Shown: one piece after another, positions 4,765 through 6,657 of the stretch
Position numbering within the stretch: position 1 is the first letter of the stretch
Layout: each line of letters starts with the position of its first letter
Assembly: GCA_018715445.1 (NCBI GenBank)
Contig: DVLP01000308.1
Location: 1 to 6,657 of the forward strand
Length of the DNA: 6,657 nucleotides
From: Candidatus Avipropionibacterium avicola
Lineage (GTDB): Bacteria > Actinomycetota > Actinomycetes > Propionibacteriales > Propionibacteriaceae
Direction of reading: 5' to 3'
The notes under the pieces: model-generated
The model's input: the letters and a program-made list of their open reading frames with translations, nothing else
What the model was told of the DNA's origin: nothing
Databases searched by the model: none
Position numbers and translations under genes: made by a program

Positions 4765-5703
4765 ATGGCCGCCAAGAGCGACAACGCCATCGAGGTCGAG
4801 GTCGACTCCCGGACCGTACGGATCTCCAACCCGGACCGGGTCTACTTCCCCGAGCCCGGATGGACCAAGCACGACCTGGTCGACTACTACCTCGCGGTCG
4901 GGCCGGGCATCGTCAATGCACTGCGGGAACGGCCCTGCATGTTGCACCGCTTCCCCAAGGGGCTGCCCGGCGGCAAGGTCCACCAGAAGCGGATCCCCGG
5001 GGGCGCCCCGGACTGGGTCGAGACGGTGCGGCTGCACTTCCCGCGCTACGACCTGCACGCTGACGAGCTGTGCGTCACCGAGTTGGCGCAGGTGATCTGG
5101 GCGGTGCAGATGTCGACCGTCGAGTTCCACCCCTGGAACTCCCGCCGCGCCGACACCGAGCGGCCCGACGAGTGGCGGATCGACCTCGACCCGGGCGACG
5201 ACTGCGACTGGGCCACGGTGCAACGGGTCGTGCCGGTGGTCCACGAGGTGCTCGACGAGCTCGGTGCGGTCGGCTGGCCCAAGACCTCGGGCGGCACCGG
5301 CCTGCACGTCTACGTCCGCATCCGGCCCGACTTCAGTTTCAGTGAGGTCCGCAAGGTCGCGTACGCCTTCGCCTGTGAGGTCGAGCGACGGGCACCGGAG
5401 CTGGTCACCACCACGTGGTGGCGCAAGGACCGCGACCCGACGAAGGTCTTCCTCGACTACAACCAGAACGCCCGCGACCACACGATCGCGGCGGCGTACT
5501 CGATCCGCGGCAACGACTGGGCCACCGTCTCCGCACCGGTCACCTGGGATGAGGTGGCCGACTGCGAGCCGATGGACTTCACGGTGGCGACCATGCCGCA
5601 ACGCTTCGCCGATCTGGGCGACCTGCACGCCGACATCGACAGTGCCGTCTTCGACATCGCCGCGTTGGTGGAGCGCAGCGGGCTCGAGGATCCGCCGGAC
5701 TGA
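4765..5703 (+). CDS. Stand-alone LigD-type polymerase/primase-domain protein
   Basis: A 312-residue protein of the archaeo-eukaryotic primase superfamily, homologous to the polymerase domain of the end-joining ligase LigD but lacking its ligase and phosphoesterase domains. The N-terminal part has ISNPDRVYFPEPGWTKHDLVDYY (in pieces, residues 20-42) and HRFPKG (61-66). Catalytic features are EFHPW (120-124), the metal-binding DLDPG with D140 and D142, TSGGTGLHVYVRI (174-186), and a third acidic residue D231 in LDYNQNARDHT followed by AAAYSIR. The family adds nucleotides, often ribonucleotides, at DNA ends, gaps or primers. The TSGGTGLH loop has Thr where LigD ligases typically have Lys or Arg. 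The start is ATG 4765, without a Shine-Dalgarno sequence. Mycobacterial PolD-type proteins are the nearest kind I know of. Its place among translation genes is unusual. Confidence 0.9.
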   Translation: MAAKSDNAIEVEVDSRTVRISNPDRVYFPEPGWTKHDLVDYYLAVGPGIVNALRERPCMLHRFPKGLPGGKVHQKRIPGGAPDWVETVRLHFPRYDLHADELCVTELAQVIWAVQMSTVEFHPWNSRRADTERPDEWRIDLDPGDDCDWATVQRVVPVVHEVLDELGAVGWPKTSGGTGLHVYVRIRPDFSFSEVRKVAYAFACEVERRAPELVTTTWWRKDRDPTKVFLDYNQNARDHTIAAAYSIRGNDWATVSAPVTWDEVADCEPMDFTVATMPQRFADLGDLHADIDSAVFDIAALVERSGLEDPPD

Positions 5704-5748
5704 CCACGCCGACCGTGGTATCCGTTCGCCCACGACGGCGCACGTCCA

Positions 5749-5754
5749 TAGAAT
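5749..5754 (+). promoter_or_regulatory. Candidate -10 element of the pheS promoter
   Basis: TAGAAT in the 109-base gap after the polymerase gene is a near-consensus -10. A TTCGCC at 5725-5730, 18 bases upstream, is a weak -35. Transcription would begin near 5761, giving a pheS leader of roughly 50 nt. This suggests pheS(T) can be transcribed independently of the upstream infC cluster. Confidence 0.5.
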
Positions 5755-5763
5755 GGCGCCTTG

Positions 5764-5785
5764 GCGCGACCCTCGAGGATCGCGC
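5764..5785 (+). promoter_or_regulatory. Hairpin at the 5' end of the predicted pheS leader
   Basis: GCGCGA (5764-5769) pairs perfectly with TCGCGC (5780-5785), with CC/GG and a TCGA loop inside. If transcription starts near 5761, this stem forms the first bases of the pheS message and might stabilise it. No T-run follows, so it is not a standard terminator of the polymerase gene. The leader is too short for a T-box and shows no leader peptide rich in Phe. Confidence 0.4.
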
Positions 5786-5812
5786 GTCATCACGTACGAC
5801 GGAAGGATCCCG

Positions 5813-6657
5813 GTGTCCGGGCCGAACACGAGCGACGACCCTGTCGAAGTGACCCCTCAGCAGTCCGAGGGCGTCGAGGAGATGGTGAACCAGGCTCTGC
5901 AGGCCTTTGCCCGGGCCACCACGGTGGCCGAGCTCAACCAGGCCCGACTGGACCACACCGGTGACCGGTCGCCGCTGGCGCTGGCCAACCGTGGGATCGG
6001 CGCCCTGCCGCCCGAGGCGCGCAAGGAGGCCGGTCAGCAGATCGGCAAGGCCCGGGGACGGGTCAACCAGGCGCTGACCGCCCGTCGTGAGGAGGTCGAG
6101 GCTGCCGAGCTCGAGGCCACGCTGGCCGCCGAGACCGTCGACGTCACCCTGCCGGTGGAGCTGGCCCCCGTCGGGGCGGTGCACCCGATCTCGGGGCTGA
6201 TCGACAAGATCAGCGATGTCTTCGTCGCGATGGGCTGGGAGGTGGCCGAGGGCCCTGAGGCCGAAGCCGAGTGGCTGAACTTCGACGCCCTCAACATCGG
6301 GCCCGACCATCCGGCGCGCGGCGAGACCGACACCCTGTGGGTGGATCCGCCCGAGTCCGGTGTGGTGATGCGCACCCACACCTCGCCGGTGCAGGGGCGG
6401 ACGCTGCTCGACCGTGAGCTGCCGGTGTACGTGATCTGCCCCGGCAAGGTCTACCGTGCCGACGAGTTCGACGCCACGCACGTCCCGGTCTTCCACCAGG
6501 TCGAGGGTCTGTGTGTCGACAAGGGCATCACCCTGGGGCACCTGAAGGGGACCCTGGACCACTTCGCCCGCGCCATGTTCGGTGACGTGAAGACCCGGAT
6601 CAGGCCGAACTACTTCCCGTTCACCGAGCCGAGCGCCGAGCTCGACCTGGAGTGCTT
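5813..6657 (+). CDS. pheS: Phenylalanyl-tRNA synthetase alpha subunit, 5' part (3' end outside the window)
   Basis: The alpha subunit carries the class II catalytic core that activates Phe and charges tRNA-Phe, working as an alpha2beta2 enzyme with PheT, whose gene normally follows. The first 281 residues are present. A helical N-terminal region (about 24-105) contains a probable coiled-coil arm (EARKEAGQQIGKARGRVNQA). The core follows with HPISGLIDKI, WLNFDALN, HPARGETDT (166-174), RTHTSPVQ, the motif 2 region YRADEFDATH (214-223) with FHQVEG (227-232), and YFPFTEPSAE (267-276). The GTG at 5813 is preferred because AAGGA (5803-5807) lies five bases upstream. An in-frame ATG at 5882 would give a shorter protein closer to the usual N terminus and cannot be excluded. 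The frame is open to the right edge. Confidence 0.95.
   Translation, partial: MSGPNTSDDPVEVTPQQSEGVEEMVNQALQAFARATTVAELNQARLDHTGDRSPLALANRGIGALPPEARKEAGQQIGKARGRVNQALTARREEVEAAELEATLAAETVDVTLPVELAPVGAVHPISGLIDKISDVFVAMGWEVAEGPEAEAEWLNFDALNIGPDHPARGETDTLWVDPPESGVVMRTHTSPVQGRTLLDRELPVYVICPGKVYRADEFDATHVPVFHQVEGLCVDKGITLGHLKGTLDHFARAMFGDVKTRIRPNYFPFTEPSAELDLEC

Noticed and set aside
5704..5812. T-box riboswitch or Phe leader peptide upstream of pheS
   Set aside because: The predicted leader is only about 50 nt, lacks T-box length and conserved elements, and contains no short frame with clustered Phe codons.
1..6657. CRISPR array, tRNA or rRNA genes, insertion sequences, phage genes, defence system
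   Set aside because: No spaced direct repeats, tRNA-like cloverleaf, rRNA sequence, transposase or terminal inverted repeats were seen. The LigD-type protein alone is not evidence of a defence system.

Overview
The window comes from a high-GC actinobacterium. The evidence is the strong G/C bias at third codon positions, GTG and TTG starts, actinobacterial-type IF3, L35, L20 and PheS sequences, and a stand-alone LigD-type polymerase of a kind known from actinomycetes. A member of the Propionibacteriales is plausible, but the sequence alone does not fix the family.

Layout. Positions 2-646 (+) are the 3' part of an unrecognised soluble protein whose last codons and stop lie in an 18-bp tandem repeat. 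It converges on an FGGY-family sugar kinase (675-2183, -). The kinase is divergent from the translation cluster. The roughly 300 bp between them (2184-2489) holds no gene. It carries a candidate promoter and a run of predicted hairpins forming a long infC leader. Next come infC (2490-3179), rpmI (3264-3461), rplT (3530-3898), a TrmH/SpoU-family RNA methyltransferase (3917-4741), a stand-alone LigD-type polymerase/primase-domain protein (4765-5703), and pheS (from 5813, running off the right edge).

How the genes work together. infC, rpmI, rplT, the SpoU methyltransferase and pheS form a translation block: initiation factor, two 50S proteins, an RNA-modifying enzyme and an aminoacyl-tRNA synthetase. 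This gene order is familiar in actinobacteria. The LigD-type polymerase is the outsider. It sits between the methyltransferase and pheS, appears to have its own -10 element placed for a leaderless transcript, and pheS has a separate candidate promoter after it.

The most interesting signals are regulatory. infC has no ATG, GTG, TTG or CTG available at its conserved N terminus, and the only start that fits is ATC behind a good Shine-Dalgarno sequence. This resembles the AUU-based IF3 autoregulation known in other bacteria. The leader can form six hairpins, the last just upstream of the ribosome binding site. The infC-rpmI gap has strong hairpins and a competing alternative pairing. I found no CRISPR array, tRNA, rRNA or mobile element, and no clearly new multi-gene system.
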